DNA from: Bog-159 sp035602155
GTDB lineage: Bacteria > Acidobacteriota > Terriglobia > Bryobacterales > Bryobacteraceae
Assembly: GCA_035602155.1 (NCBI GenBank)
Contig: DATNMW010000152.1
Span: forward strand, 1-26,722
Length of the DNA: 26,722 nucleotides
Direction of reading: 5' to 3'
Positions 13,765 through 21,395 of this stretch are shown piece by piece. Below the pieces are notes generated by a model that was not told where the DNA came from, did no database searches, and was given only the letters and a program-made list of their open reading frames with translations. Positions within the stretch are counted from its first letter, which is position 1. Every line of letters starts with the position of its first letter. The translations under genes and the position numbers were made by a program.

Positions 13765-15117
13765 ATGATCCAATCTTATCTAGGATTTCGCCTCATTCTA
13801 GTGGCGCTGCTCATCGGGCTCAACGGCTTTTTTGCGGCCGCGGAAGTGGCGTTGCTCTCCGTACGCGGTTCGCGCCTGCGTCAGCTTGCCGAAGAAGGCC
13901 AGGCGGGTGCGCAAACGGCTCTGAACCTGCTCGCGAATCCGGCGCGCCTGCTCTCCGTAACCCAGGTCGGCGTCACCCTGAGCAGCCTTGGACTCGGATG
14001 GGCCGGCGAAGAAACGCTGTTCCGCATCATCCAATCGTTCTTTCATCCCGATTGGGGCCCCGCCGCCGCCGGCATTGTCCACGGCGCCAGCCTGCTGGTG
14101 GCGTTCCTGGCCATCAGTTACCTGCACGTGGTGGTCGGCGAGGTGGTACCCAAGAATCTAGCCATCGCCACCGCCGATCGTCTGGCTGTCACCATGGCCC
14201 CCGCCCTGCTCATCTTCTACCGGATCTCGCTTCCTTTCGTGCTGGTGATGGAAAAATCCAGCGGCGCCATCACCAATATCCTGCGCATCGGCGGCCATCA
14301 TCGCTCCGGCGGCCATTCGGCCGAGGAGTTGAAGCTGATCGTCACCTCCAGCCGCGGCCTCGGCTACCTGCCCGAGTCGCAGGAGGATATGATCCACCGC
14401 GTGCTGGATCTGAGCGAACTCTCCGTGCGCGAAATCATGGTGGCCCGCAACGATATCGTCTCGGTTTCCGTGGAAGCCACGCTCGACCAGGTGTTGCACG
14501 CCATGATCGAATTCCAGCACTCGCGGCTCCCGGTCTACGAAGAGAAGCCCGAGCAGATTGTCGGCCTGCTGCACTACAAGGATCTGCTTCCGGTTTGGGA
14601 GGAGCGCCGCGAGGCCATCCGCGTAGGCCGCCCCAGCCGGACTTTTCGCATCCGGCGACTGCTGCGCAAGCACCTGGTGGTCCCGGAAACCAAGCCGGTG
14701 GGGCAAATGCTCGCCGAGTTTCAGCAAGGCCGCTCCCACATGGCCATGGTGGTGGATGAGTTCGGCACCATCGCCGGACTGCTTACCGTGGAAGACGTGC
14801 TGGAACAGATTGTGGGACCCATTCAGGATGAATACGACGAGAAGAGCGAGGCGCGCGCCGGCGGCCCCGCCGGCTCGGCATCGAGCGAAGTGGAACTCGA
14901 CGGCGCCACCCGCATTCGCGACCTCGAAACCGAATACGGCATCGACATTCCCGCCGAAGCCGGATTCGAGACGCTTGCCGGATTCCTGCTCTACCGCCTG
15001 GGCTACATCCCGCATGCCGGCGAACGCGTGGAATATGACGGGCGGCGTTACACGGTCCTCGAGATGGAGCGCAATCGCATCGCTCGCGTGCGGGTCGAAC
15101 GCATCCCGGTGGGATAG
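13765..15117 (+). CDS. CNNM/CBS-domain 'hemolysin family' membrane protein (CorC/TlyC type)
   Basis: A 450-residue membrane protein. The N-terminal CNNM (DUF21) domain, about 1-190, opens with the signature NGFFAAAEVALLSVR and has several hydrophobic spans (7-27, ~105-125, ~140-165). Two CBS domains follow at about 220-275 (VREIMVARNDIVSVSVEATL) and 302-355 (HMAMVVDEFGTIAGLLTVED). A CorC_HlyC domain occupies about 368-450 (GIDIPAEAGFETLAGFLLYR). Such proteins are implicated in Mg2+/Co2+ efflux or homeostasis, with the CBS pair sensing nucleotides; 'hemolysin' is a historical name. No good ribosome site precedes the ATG. It stands alone and converges on the MBOAT gene. Confidence 0.92.
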   Translation: MIQSYLGFRLILVALLIGLNGFFAAAEVALLSVRGSRLRQLAEEGQAGAQTALNLLANPARLLSVTQVGVTLSSLGLGWAGEETLFRIIQSFFHPDWGPAAAGIVHGASLLVAFLAISYLHVVVGEVVPKNLAIATADRLAVTMAPALLIFYRISLPFVLVMEKSSGAITNILRIGGHHRSGGHSAEELKLIVTSSRGLGYLPESQEDMIHRVLDLSELSVREIMVARNDIVSVSVEATLDQVLHAMIEFQHSRLPVYEEKPEQIVGLLHYKDLLPVWEERREAIRVGRPSRTFRIRRLLRKHLVVPETKPVGQMLAEFQQGRSHMAMVVDEFGTIAGLLTVEDVLEQIVGPIQDEYDEKSEARAGGPAGSASSEVELDGATRIRDLETEYGIDIPAEAGFETLAGFLLYRLGYIPHAGERVEYDGRRYTVLEMERNRIARVRVERIPVG

Positions 15118-15141
15118 GCCTCCTGGCCTGTAGGGGGTGCG
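15115..15141. repeat. Short palindromic (REP-like) element
   Basis: TAGGCC-TCCT-GGCCTGTA immediately after the CNNM/CBS stop; the minus strand reads ACAGGCC-AGGA-GGCCTATCCC. The architecture resembles the palindromes at 1586 and 13717. It may also act as a terminator between the convergent genes. In the rest of 15142-15321 I see only a weak CCCCG/CGGGG hairpin. Confidence 0.35.
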
Positions 15142-15321
15142 CCAAATTCGTAGGTGAGAAAGCGCCATCGGTCAGCGGGCGGAACGCTGCTCCCAGAATA
15201 CCTCCCAGCGAGCGCTGAGATGCCGGTGGCGTCTTTACCGCGCCGCCCCGCGGTCTCTCGGGGGACAACCGGAACGCCGACAGCATCAATGGCGATCTAC
15301 AGTATCGGTGCCCCGGCCCAA

Positions 15322-16725
15322 TCAGAATTGGAAGTATACGAATGGGATCGACGCGTCGATGACGCCGAATACTTCGATGCAGAAGAACATCAGCGCCAGC
15401 GCGGAAGCGTAGCCCAGGATGGGCCCCTTCAACACCCGCTCGAAGCATTCGAACCTCTCCTCCAGCAGCGCCAGCACCAGCGAAAGGATTATCAGTTCGA
15501 TGTGCCAACTGGCAAGCAGCAAATGTCCCCGCGAACGGCGCGCGAAGCGGAACATCTGGCGGAGGATCTGCAGACTCTGGGGAAGGTCGGCGGCGCGGAA
15601 GAAAACCCAACCGATCGTAACCAGCGCGAAGGTGGCGATGGCTTTCAACGGATAGAGCCAATTCCAATCCTCCCGCACCGGCCGGTTACCGCGAAAGACA
15701 CGCTCCAGGCTGAGCAGCGCGCCATGGTATGCTCCCCAGACGACGAAGTTCCAACTGGCGCCGTGCCACAGTCCGCCCAGCAGCATGGTGAGCATCAAGT
15801 TGCGGTAAGTCATCCAGCGGTCCCTGCGGTTGCCGCCCAGTGAGATGTACAGATAGTCGCGCAGCCAGGTGGATAGCGAGATGTGCCAACGGCGCCAGAA
15901 GTCGGTGATGCTGGCGGCCAGATACGGGCGGCGGAAGTTTACCGGGAAGTGGAAGCCCAGCAGTTTCGCCATACCGATGGCCATGTCCGTGTAGCCGGAG
16001 AAATCGAAGTAGATCTGCATGCCGAACGCCACCACTCCGCTCCATGCGGTGAGCATGCCGGGATTTCCGGATACGTTGCCGAAGTAGTCGTTGGCGACTT
16101 TGGCGAACTGATCGGCGAAGGCCATCTTCTTGGTCAAGCCGAGCGCCATGAGCAGAATCCCGCGCGAAACATCCTCGTATGAAGGGGGCTGCCAGTGCCA
16201 GAGATCGTGAAAGAAGTTGCGCGCGCGAACGATGGGCCCGGCCACCAGTTGCGGAAAGAAGCAAATGAACAGCGCGTAGTCGATGGGATTGCGCACGGCC
16301 TGCTGCTCGCCGCGATACACATCCACTACATACGACATGCTTTGAAAGGTGTGGAAGCTGATGCCTAAAGGCAGCACGATATTCAAGAAGAACGCATGCG
16401 CCGGCCTGTCCAGCACCCACGCCAGGTTGCTCCCCAGAAAATTGTAGAACTTGAAGAAGCCCAGAAAGCCGAGGTTCGCGCATAAGCTTAGGATCAGGAC
16501 CGTCTTCCGGCGCGGCCCCGGTGAGACCTTCTCCAGCCAGATGCCGGCCGTGTAGTCGATTACGGTCAAAGTCAGCAACAGCGGAATGAATCTGTAATTC
16601 CAGCTTCCGTAAAAGAAGTAACTGGCGGCCAGCAGGATATGCTTGCGGAGGGCGCGCGGGCTCGCGTAGAAAAGCGCGAGCACCACTGCGAGAAACAAAA
16701 AGAAATGCGTGGTATTGAAGAGCAT
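15322..16725 (-). CDS. MBOAT-family O-acyltransferase (AlgI/DltB-like)
   Basis: A 467-residue polytopic membrane protein beginning MLFNTTHFFLFLAVVLALFY, the standard AlgI-type opening. MBOAT hallmarks are PLGISFHTFQSMSYVVDVYRG, FFPQLVAGPIVRA, WRRWHISLSTWLRDYLYISL and the catalytic His in LGGLWHGASWNF (His321). The family moves an acyl group from a cytoplasmic donor across the membrane to a secreted polymer, typically acetylating exopolysaccharide. The gene starts eight bases after the stop of the SGNH-like gene, so the two form an operon and presumably one acylation machine. The polymer is unknown because no polysaccharide synthase is in view. Confidence 0.95.
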   Translation of the reverse strand: MLFNTTHFFLFLAVVLALFYASPRALRKHILLAASYFFYGSWNYRFIPLLLTLTVIDYTAGIWLEKVSPGPRRKTVLILSLCANLGFLGFFKFYNFLGSNLAWVLDRPAHAFFLNIVLPLGISFHTFQSMSYVVDVYRGEQQAVRNPIDYALFICFFPQLVAGPIVRARNFFHDLWHWQPPSYEDVSRGILLMALGLTKKMAFADQFAKVANDYFGNVSGNPGMLTAWSGVVAFGMQIYFDFSGYTDMAIGMAKLLGFHFPVNFRRPYLAASITDFWRRWHISLSTWLRDYLYISLGGNRRDRWMTYRNLMLTMLLGGLWHGASWNFVVWGAYHGALLSLERVFRGNRPVREDWNWLYPLKAIATFALVTIGWVFFRAADLPQSLQILRQMFRFARRSRGHLLLASWHIELIILSLVLALLEERFECFERVLKGPILGYASALALMFFCIEVFGVIDASIPFVYFQF

Positions 16726-16733
16726 GCGTTAAA

Positions 16734-17879
16734 TCATCTGGCGGCCCGCTCGCCCGGCGGGCCCAATATGCGGGCGACTTCGTCCGCGAGCATCGCTGAA
16801 AATTTTTCCACTCCATCCCGATTCATGTGCATGGCGTCCTTAAAGAACTCGGGATGTTCCAGGCTATCGAAGAGGTGTTCGTTCGCCAGGACCACATTGG
16901 GGCGGGCGGCCAATTCCCGGATGGAACTGCTGCGTCTTTTCAGCAGGTAATCCGGCCGCGGTATGGGGCCGCGCGGCAACCGGACAAAAATAACCTTGGT
17001 GCGCGACGCGCGGTAGCGATCGGCGATGCGCCCCAGCCACGTGCGCAGGAATTGGGCCAGCCGCCCGGTCTGGGGATAGGGTTCGTGTGTCAGAAAAGCG
17101 GCCACCGTGCCCTTCTGTTCCTCGGTCACTCCGGGCGGATAAGTGGCCTTAAGAGTGGCCCAATCGATCTGCAGGCCTGCCATATTGCGGGGCGACTCCA
17201 CATAGTCATAGGTCCAGCCGGGCCAACCCTGGTGGCACAGCCGGACGTCATACAGCCGCTTCTTCGGATGCGCCAGAAACGCCTGAATGTCGCTCTGCAG
17301 CGCGATGCCCTTCAACAACGCGCCGCGAAAGGCTTCCCATTGAATGTCGCGGCTGTGAAACGATCGGGCGAACTCGATGGTGTCGCTCAACCGCAGCCTG
17401 GCGATGCAATAGTGCAGCGCGCGAATATCGTCATCCGGTTCGAACGGCGAGTCTTCGTCGTCGTAATTGTCGACCCCAAACACAATCGCGCGATAACGGC
17501 GCGCCGTGGGATCCAAGTCGCGCAATAGGTAGTACCAGGATCGCGGATCGCTACCGGCAATACTCGCGGCGCGGACGACATAGCCTGTCTGACCGGGCCG
17601 CTGGTCCACTCCCTTAGGCGAATAGCCCATGCGTGAATTGCCGAGCGTCACGATCAGATTGTCGCCCGCCTTTTGCTGCGCCGCCTTTTCCCGCCACAAG
17701 GTCAACTCCAGGAGTCCGGCGGTGGAGTCCGGTTCCAGAATCGACATGTACAGGTGCGTGCGAAACAGGAGCGCATCCAGACCAAACAGCAGCAGACATG
17801 CGATCAGCAGGGTGAGGGCGATGCGGCGTCGCTTGCGGGCAGGCGTGATTGCGAGAGGAGGCGATGGTGCGATTGCCAT
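16734..17879 (-). CDS. SGNH/AlgJ-DltD-like protein partnered with the MBOAT acyltransferase
   Basis: A 381-residue protein with one N-terminal membrane anchor (about 18-38, IALTLLIACLLLFGLDALLF) and an extracytoplasmic domain. A G-N-S-R-M motif (Ser82) after a beta strand (LIVTLGNSRM) and a C-terminal D-A-M-H motif (Asp348, His351) correspond to the Ser and Asp-x-x-His of SGNH acyl hydrolases/transferases. In alginate- or Dlt-type systems such proteins take the acyl group from the MBOAT partner and place it on the polymer. ATG 17879 is preferred over an upstream TTG. A ~75-bp repeat covering the start and leader is shared with the region upstream of 21147. Confidence 0.75.
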   Translation of the reverse strand: MAIAPSPPLAITPARKRRRIALTLLIACLLLFGLDALLFRTHLYMSILEPDSTAGLLELTLWREKAAQQKAGDNLIVTLGNSRMGYSPKGVDQRPGQTGYVVRAASIAGSDPRSWYYLLRDLDPTARRYRAIVFGVDNYDDEDSPFEPDDDIRALHYCIARLRLSDTIEFARSFHSRDIQWEAFRGALLKGIALQSDIQAFLAHPKKRLYDVRLCHQGWPGWTYDYVESPRNMAGLQIDWATLKATYPPGVTEEQKGTVAAFLTHEPYPQTGRLAQFLRTWLGRIADRYRASRTKVIFVRLPRGPIPRPDYLLKRRSSSIRELAARPNVVLANEHLFDSLEHPEFFKDAMHMNRDGVEKFSAMLADEVARILGPPGERAAR

Positions 17880-17948
17880 AGGCGTCAAAGACGGCTAGCA
17901 TCGGCGAGCGGGATCTCCCCGCTCTGCGCATTTTAGCATTCGATCAAC
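17874..17948 (-). repeat. Upstream repeat, copy A
   Basis: This segment aligns with 21267-21338. Identical or near-identical blocks are CCATAGGCGTCAA and, after a diverged 27-28 base middle, CCCCGCT-TGCG-ATT-TAG-ATTCG-TCAA-CG with six mismatches in 34. On the minus strand it contains TGC-TAAAAT (17930-17938), a candidate extended -10 about 50 bases before ATG 17879. The conserved block ends exactly at that ATG. Confidence 0.6.
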
Positions 17949-17994
17949 CGCCAAGTCGGACGATCTAAGCCGGCGCACCCAGGCATCGGGTTGT

Positions 17995-20900
17995 TCACTG
18001 CACCGCGATGGTCACTCCATTCGGCGAGACCAAATCACCGATCATGATGGAGATCGGGATCGCCGGACCCGGCGACACAGTCTGCGGAACCACGGCGTTG
18101 ATCTGCAACAATCCCGCGACTGCGTCCGGCGCCGACCCCGCATACAACAACGGCGCGTCTACTCCGCCGATCATGACGCAAACCGGGAGCACAGGCTTCT
18201 TCAAATTCGATTGCGTCATGCTGCCCGTCACACCGGGCGGCAACGTCTGCCCTTCGCCCGTCGCGAAGATCTGAACCACCGTCCCACGCGGCGCGGGATT
18301 GGCGGAACTGTTGACAGAATTGTCCTGGTTGAGCACGGCGGCTTGGCCATTTCCGATCGCATCGCCGGTGAAGATCGCCGGGGCAGCGGTTGCGACGGGA
18401 ACGCCCCAGGTCGCCGATGTGACTCCGTTGTAGACCACCTCTGCCGTTGTGGATGTCTGATCCGCCACTTCGTACGGCACAATCGCGTTGGTCTGATTGC
18501 GCGATGCGTAGATCAAGGGTGCGGGTTTACCGTCGAACAAAACCTGGATGCCGCTGTCATATGTCCCGACGCTGCTATTCGAATTGAGCCAGAATCCCGA
18601 GACGTAGGGCGGCCCGACGCCGAATCCGTAGATCGTAACGATTTCGCCCGGAGCGACGGAACCCTGAGTTTGCGACGCGGCGTTCACGAGGGCGCCGATG
18701 AGCGGCGGCGCCACAGGCGATGCCGTGACCAGGACGCTTACGGGCACGGTGACGGTTCCGCTGGGCGCCGTGATTTGGACGTTGCCTTGATAGTACCCTT
18801 CGGGTGCTATCGCGGGAGGGCCTGTAGCATAAGACGCCGAAAGGAACGTTACCTGAAAGGTTGCCGGCGAAAAGGAGGATGGCGAGTAGGCACCCAAGCC
18901 CACGGAGCAGTTGGACCCGCACGCCAAGGAAGTTTGCACAGTCAATGGGAGGGGCACGCCTCCGGACTGGACGGAAAGCGTCTGCGCCGGTATGGCCGAG
19001 CTGCCCATTGGATAGACAAATAGGAGGCTTGAAGGTGTGACCGACAAAGGCGGCGGCGTGCCCCAGACCACAACGGTCACGGTAGTCTGGACCGAGGGCG
19101 CGCCAGGCACACTGAATACGACGGTGCCCGTATAGGTCCCCGGCGAAAGGTTCGCGGGATTCGCGGTGATGTATGCCTCCGCGAGGAAAATGGGAGACGT
19201 GGCGACGCTGAGCCACGCGCCGCCGGAATTCGTGCTGGCCGAAGCCGAAAAGACCATAACGGTTCCCGTCCCCACATCGACCGTTTGCGTTTGCGGCGGC
19301 GCGCCCGTTTGGGCTGAGAAGAACATCGGAGGAGGCGCGGTAATTCCCGCCACATTGAACGTTACCGGAATACTGAGAGTGTTCTGCGGTCCGGTGACCG
19401 CGACGATGCCGTAGCCGCCATTTACGCCGGCGATGGCGGTGTCCGCCGAGACCGTAAGGGTCGCGGGGGTCGTCCCGCTGGCGGGGCTTACCGATAGCCA
19501 GTATCCAGCTTCGTAGACACCCTGATCCACACTCACGGTAAAGTTGCCAGGGCTGCTTCCTGTAACGGAAATCGACTGCGCAGGCGGTGAGGCCTCGCCA
19601 TAGGTTCCGTTGAAAGTCAGGCTAGCCGGAGCCGCCAGGAGCAGCGTTACCGGATTCGGGGTTACGGTCAGGGAGACTGGAATAGTGAGCGTGTTCAGTC
19701 CCGATGGACTGATGGTGATGGCGCCTTGATACGATCCCGCGGATAATCCGATTGGGTTAACGGCGACCGCAAGGATGCTCGGCGCGTCCTGCTCCAGCGC
19801 AGCGGACAGCCAAGCTCCTCCGGAAGCGGTCGAGGCCGCGATGGTGAATGATGCAACCGAATTGACGCTGACGGTTCTCGCGGGTGGCGCCGGCGATCCG
19901 ATCTGCCACTGCCAGGACAACGACGCGGGACTAGCCGTCGCCTGTACGGGCGGGGCCGCGGTTGGAAATGATGCACCCGACGGGTATAGCGGCAGCACGG
20001 TGAGGGCGCTTCCGAGAGTACACCCGCAATATGAGAACTGCAGGATGCGAATGGGTCCCGGGGGAACGACCGAAATTTCGGCAGAAGGAGCGGGCAGGAG
20101 GCCAGTGCCGTCGAACGCGGCTAAGCCATCTGCCGGAATGGTTAACGTCAGTGGGCCTTCCAATGTCTGCGCGAATGCCGCTTGAAAGGTAACAGAGACT
20201 GGCTCTTGGGTTGGATTTTCGAGGGCGAGCACGCCGCCCTCCGCTGGAAAGTAGGTCACCAACTGGGTCGACCATGTTTGCAAAGGGAATAAGGGCTGCG
20301 CGGGCAGCAGGGATGCGCTCGCAGGCGGCGGAACGGCTTGCAGGAACGAAAAGTACTCTACCGACGTTTTGTCGAGGTTTCCCAAAAGGAATCTTTGGAC
20401 CGTCAATTCCGCCTGGGCCGCCAATGTGACGTCGATTTCCTGCGGACCGATAAGATGCACCGCCGACACGCCGGCTTCGTCCACCTGCACCGTGGTGACC
20501 GCGGTGAAACCCGTGCCAAGCACCTGCACCACCGTACCTGCGGGCAAGATGCCTCCTCCGGGCGCAATATTCTGAACGGAGAGGCTGCCACCCACGGTCA
20601 GCGATCCGGCAGAAACCGAAACGGAGTACGGGTTTCCCTGTGGATCGTTCCAGGGGGATTGGCTTGGGTCGGCGGCGATAGAGACATTCGATCCCACGGG
20701 CGCGCTCGCAAGCACGGCGGCATTCACAACCAGGACGGGAAGGCCGCGCACCTGGCCAATACCTCCGGAGGCCGGCGTGAGCTCCGGGAGTGCCCCGACG
20801 GCTCCGGAACCCGAGCTGAACTGCGCGTCCAAATGCAGCCCGGAGACCGTAGCCATGCCGTAGGCATCGCCATGTGCGCCAAAGACCGCGACACTCCCGA

Positions 20901-21147
20901 TCGATGCGAAGACAGACGGGTCGAGATCCATGACGAGCCTCCCGGTCGCCACATCCTGCGGCGTCGTCAAGGAAATCTTGATTTGCGCCCAGCCTCCGGC
21001 GGGTGCGGTTTCGTTGGAAATCTGAATTGTCGGAGGAGAATCGGCGGCGGGCAAGCTACTTGACGAGAGGCAAAATAGCGCAACTGGTACCAAAACGACA
21101 CACGCAATGCGTCGCGCGGGGAGCACAGAACCGTCCATTCTTCGCAT
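17995..21147 (-). CDS. Large secreted beta-sandwich repeat protein with Solibacter-type C-terminal domain
   Basis: A 1050-residue exported protein. The signal peptide covers about 1-35. Residues ~38-180 resemble a cohesin-like beta sandwich (MDLDPSVFASIGSVAVFG). An IPT/TIG-like unit follows at ~190-260 (GTVVQVLGTGFTAVTTVQVD). Four BACON-like Ig-type repeats start near 405, 505, 605 and 700 (PASLSWQW, PASLTFNG, PPMFFSAQ, PSSLLFVY, each followed by a 'GGAWLSV/SPASG' turn). The C-terminal ~230 residues (LVNAASQTQGSVAPGEIVTI ... GLLQINAVVPQTVSPG) match the TIGR03437 Solibacter C-terminal domain. AAGGA lies eight bases before the ATG. It is probably a surface or adhesion protein; no catalytic residues are seen. 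Confidence 0.85.
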   Translation of the reverse strand: MRRMDGSVLPARRIACVVLVPVALFCLSSSSLPAADSPPTIQISNETAPAGGWAQIKISLTTPQDVATGRLVMDLDPSVFASIGSVAVFGAHGDAYGMATVSGLHLDAQFSSGSGAVGALPELTPASGGIGQVRGLPVLVVNAAVLASAPVGSNVSIAADPSQSPWNDPQGNPYSVSVSAGSLTVGGSLSVQNIAPGGGILPAGTVVQVLGTGFTAVTTVQVDEAGVSAVHLIGPQEIDVTLAAQAELTVQRFLLGNLDKTSVEYFSFLQAVPPPASASLLPAQPLFPLQTWSTQLVTYFPAEGGVLALENPTQEPVSVTFQAAFAQTLEGPLTLTIPADGLAAFDGTGLLPAPSAEISVVPPGPIRILQFSYCGCTLGSALTVLPLYPSGASFPTAAPPVQATASPASLSWQWQIGSPAPPARTVSVNSVASFTIAASTASGGAWLSAALEQDAPSILAVAVNPIGLSAGSYQGAITISPSGLNTLTIPVSLTVTPNPVTLLLAAPASLTFNGTYGEASPPAQSISVTGSSPGNFTVSVDQGVYEAGYWLSVSPASGTTPATLTVSADTAIAGVNGGYGIVAVTGPQNTLSIPVTFNVAGITAPPPMFFSAQTGAPPQTQTVDVGTGTVMVFSASASTNSGGAWLSVATSPIFLAEAYITANPANLSPGTYTGTVVFSVPGAPSVQTTVTVVVWGTPPPLSVTPSSLLFVYPMGSSAIPAQTLSVQSGGVPLPLTVQTSLACGSNCSVGLGAYSPSSFSPATFQVTFLSASYATGPPAIAPEGYYQGNVQITAPSGTVTVPVSVLVTASPVAPPLIGALVNAASQTQGSVAPGEIVTIYGFGVGPPYVSGFWLNSNSSVGTYDSGIQVLFDGKPAPLIYASRNQTNAIVPYEVADQTSTTAEVVYNGVTSATWGVPVATAAPAIFTGDAIGNGQAAVLNQDNSVNSSANPAPRGTVVQIFATGEGQTLPPGVTGSMTQSNLKKPVLPVCVMIGGVDAPLLYAGSAPDAVAGLLQINAVVPQTVSPGPAIPISIMIGDLVSPNGVTIAVQ

Positions 21148-21266
21148 AACGGCATTCCTTGTAACATTTCAAACGGGCTTCATTAAGTGGCCTTCCGGTA
21201 CATAGAGCACTTGCAGGCCCATGGGGCGGGATGGGGCGTACAAGAGGAACGGCAGGCGTCCCGTTA

Positions 21267-21338
21267 CCATAGGCGTCAACGAGGGCCACCTCCAGCGCGC
21301 GGAATGCCCCGCTTTGCGAATTCTAGTATTCGTTCAAT
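21267..21338 (-). repeat. Upstream repeat, copy B
   Basis: Partner of the repeat at 17874-17948, here 120 bases upstream of the 1050-codon gene. On the minus strand it carries TAGAAT (21320-21325) where copy A has TAAAAT. The strings GACGCCTATGG and GCGGGG are shared. It lies between divergent genes, and the rest of 21148-21395 shows only the gltX promoter element. Confidence 0.6.
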
Positions 21339-21377
21339 CGCGTGGATTGCGTTAACAAACAGCGCGCGTAACGCCCT

Positions 21378-21386
21378 TGTTATACT
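21378..21386 (+). promoter_or_regulatory. Extended -10 element abutting gltX
   Basis: TGT-TATACT ends nine bases before the gltX ATG. No Shine-Dalgarno lies between (the spacer is GGGTTTTTA), so a leaderless or near-leaderless mRNA is expected. TTAACA at 21352 is too far upstream (23 bases) for a normal -35. Confidence 0.45.
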
Positions 21387-21395
21387 GGGTTTTTA

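Noticed and set aside
13731..14759. 342-codon plus-strand frame overlapping the CNNM/CBS gene
   Set aside because: It is an Arg/Pro/Gly-rich shadow in the +1 frame of a well-supported membrane protein.
15246..15263. CCCCG/CGGGG hairpin between the convergent CNNM/CBS and MBOAT genes
   Set aside because: A five-base stem without a U-tract is too weak to call a terminator.
15686..16816. 376-codon minus-strand frame overlapping the MBOAT and SGNH genes
   Set aside because: It is out of frame with both recognised proteins and lacks hydrophobic spans.
12083..17965. Shared 13-mer AAGTCGGACGATC at 12083 and 17953
   Set aside because: A few 13-base matches are expected by chance in a window of this size, and the flanks do not match.
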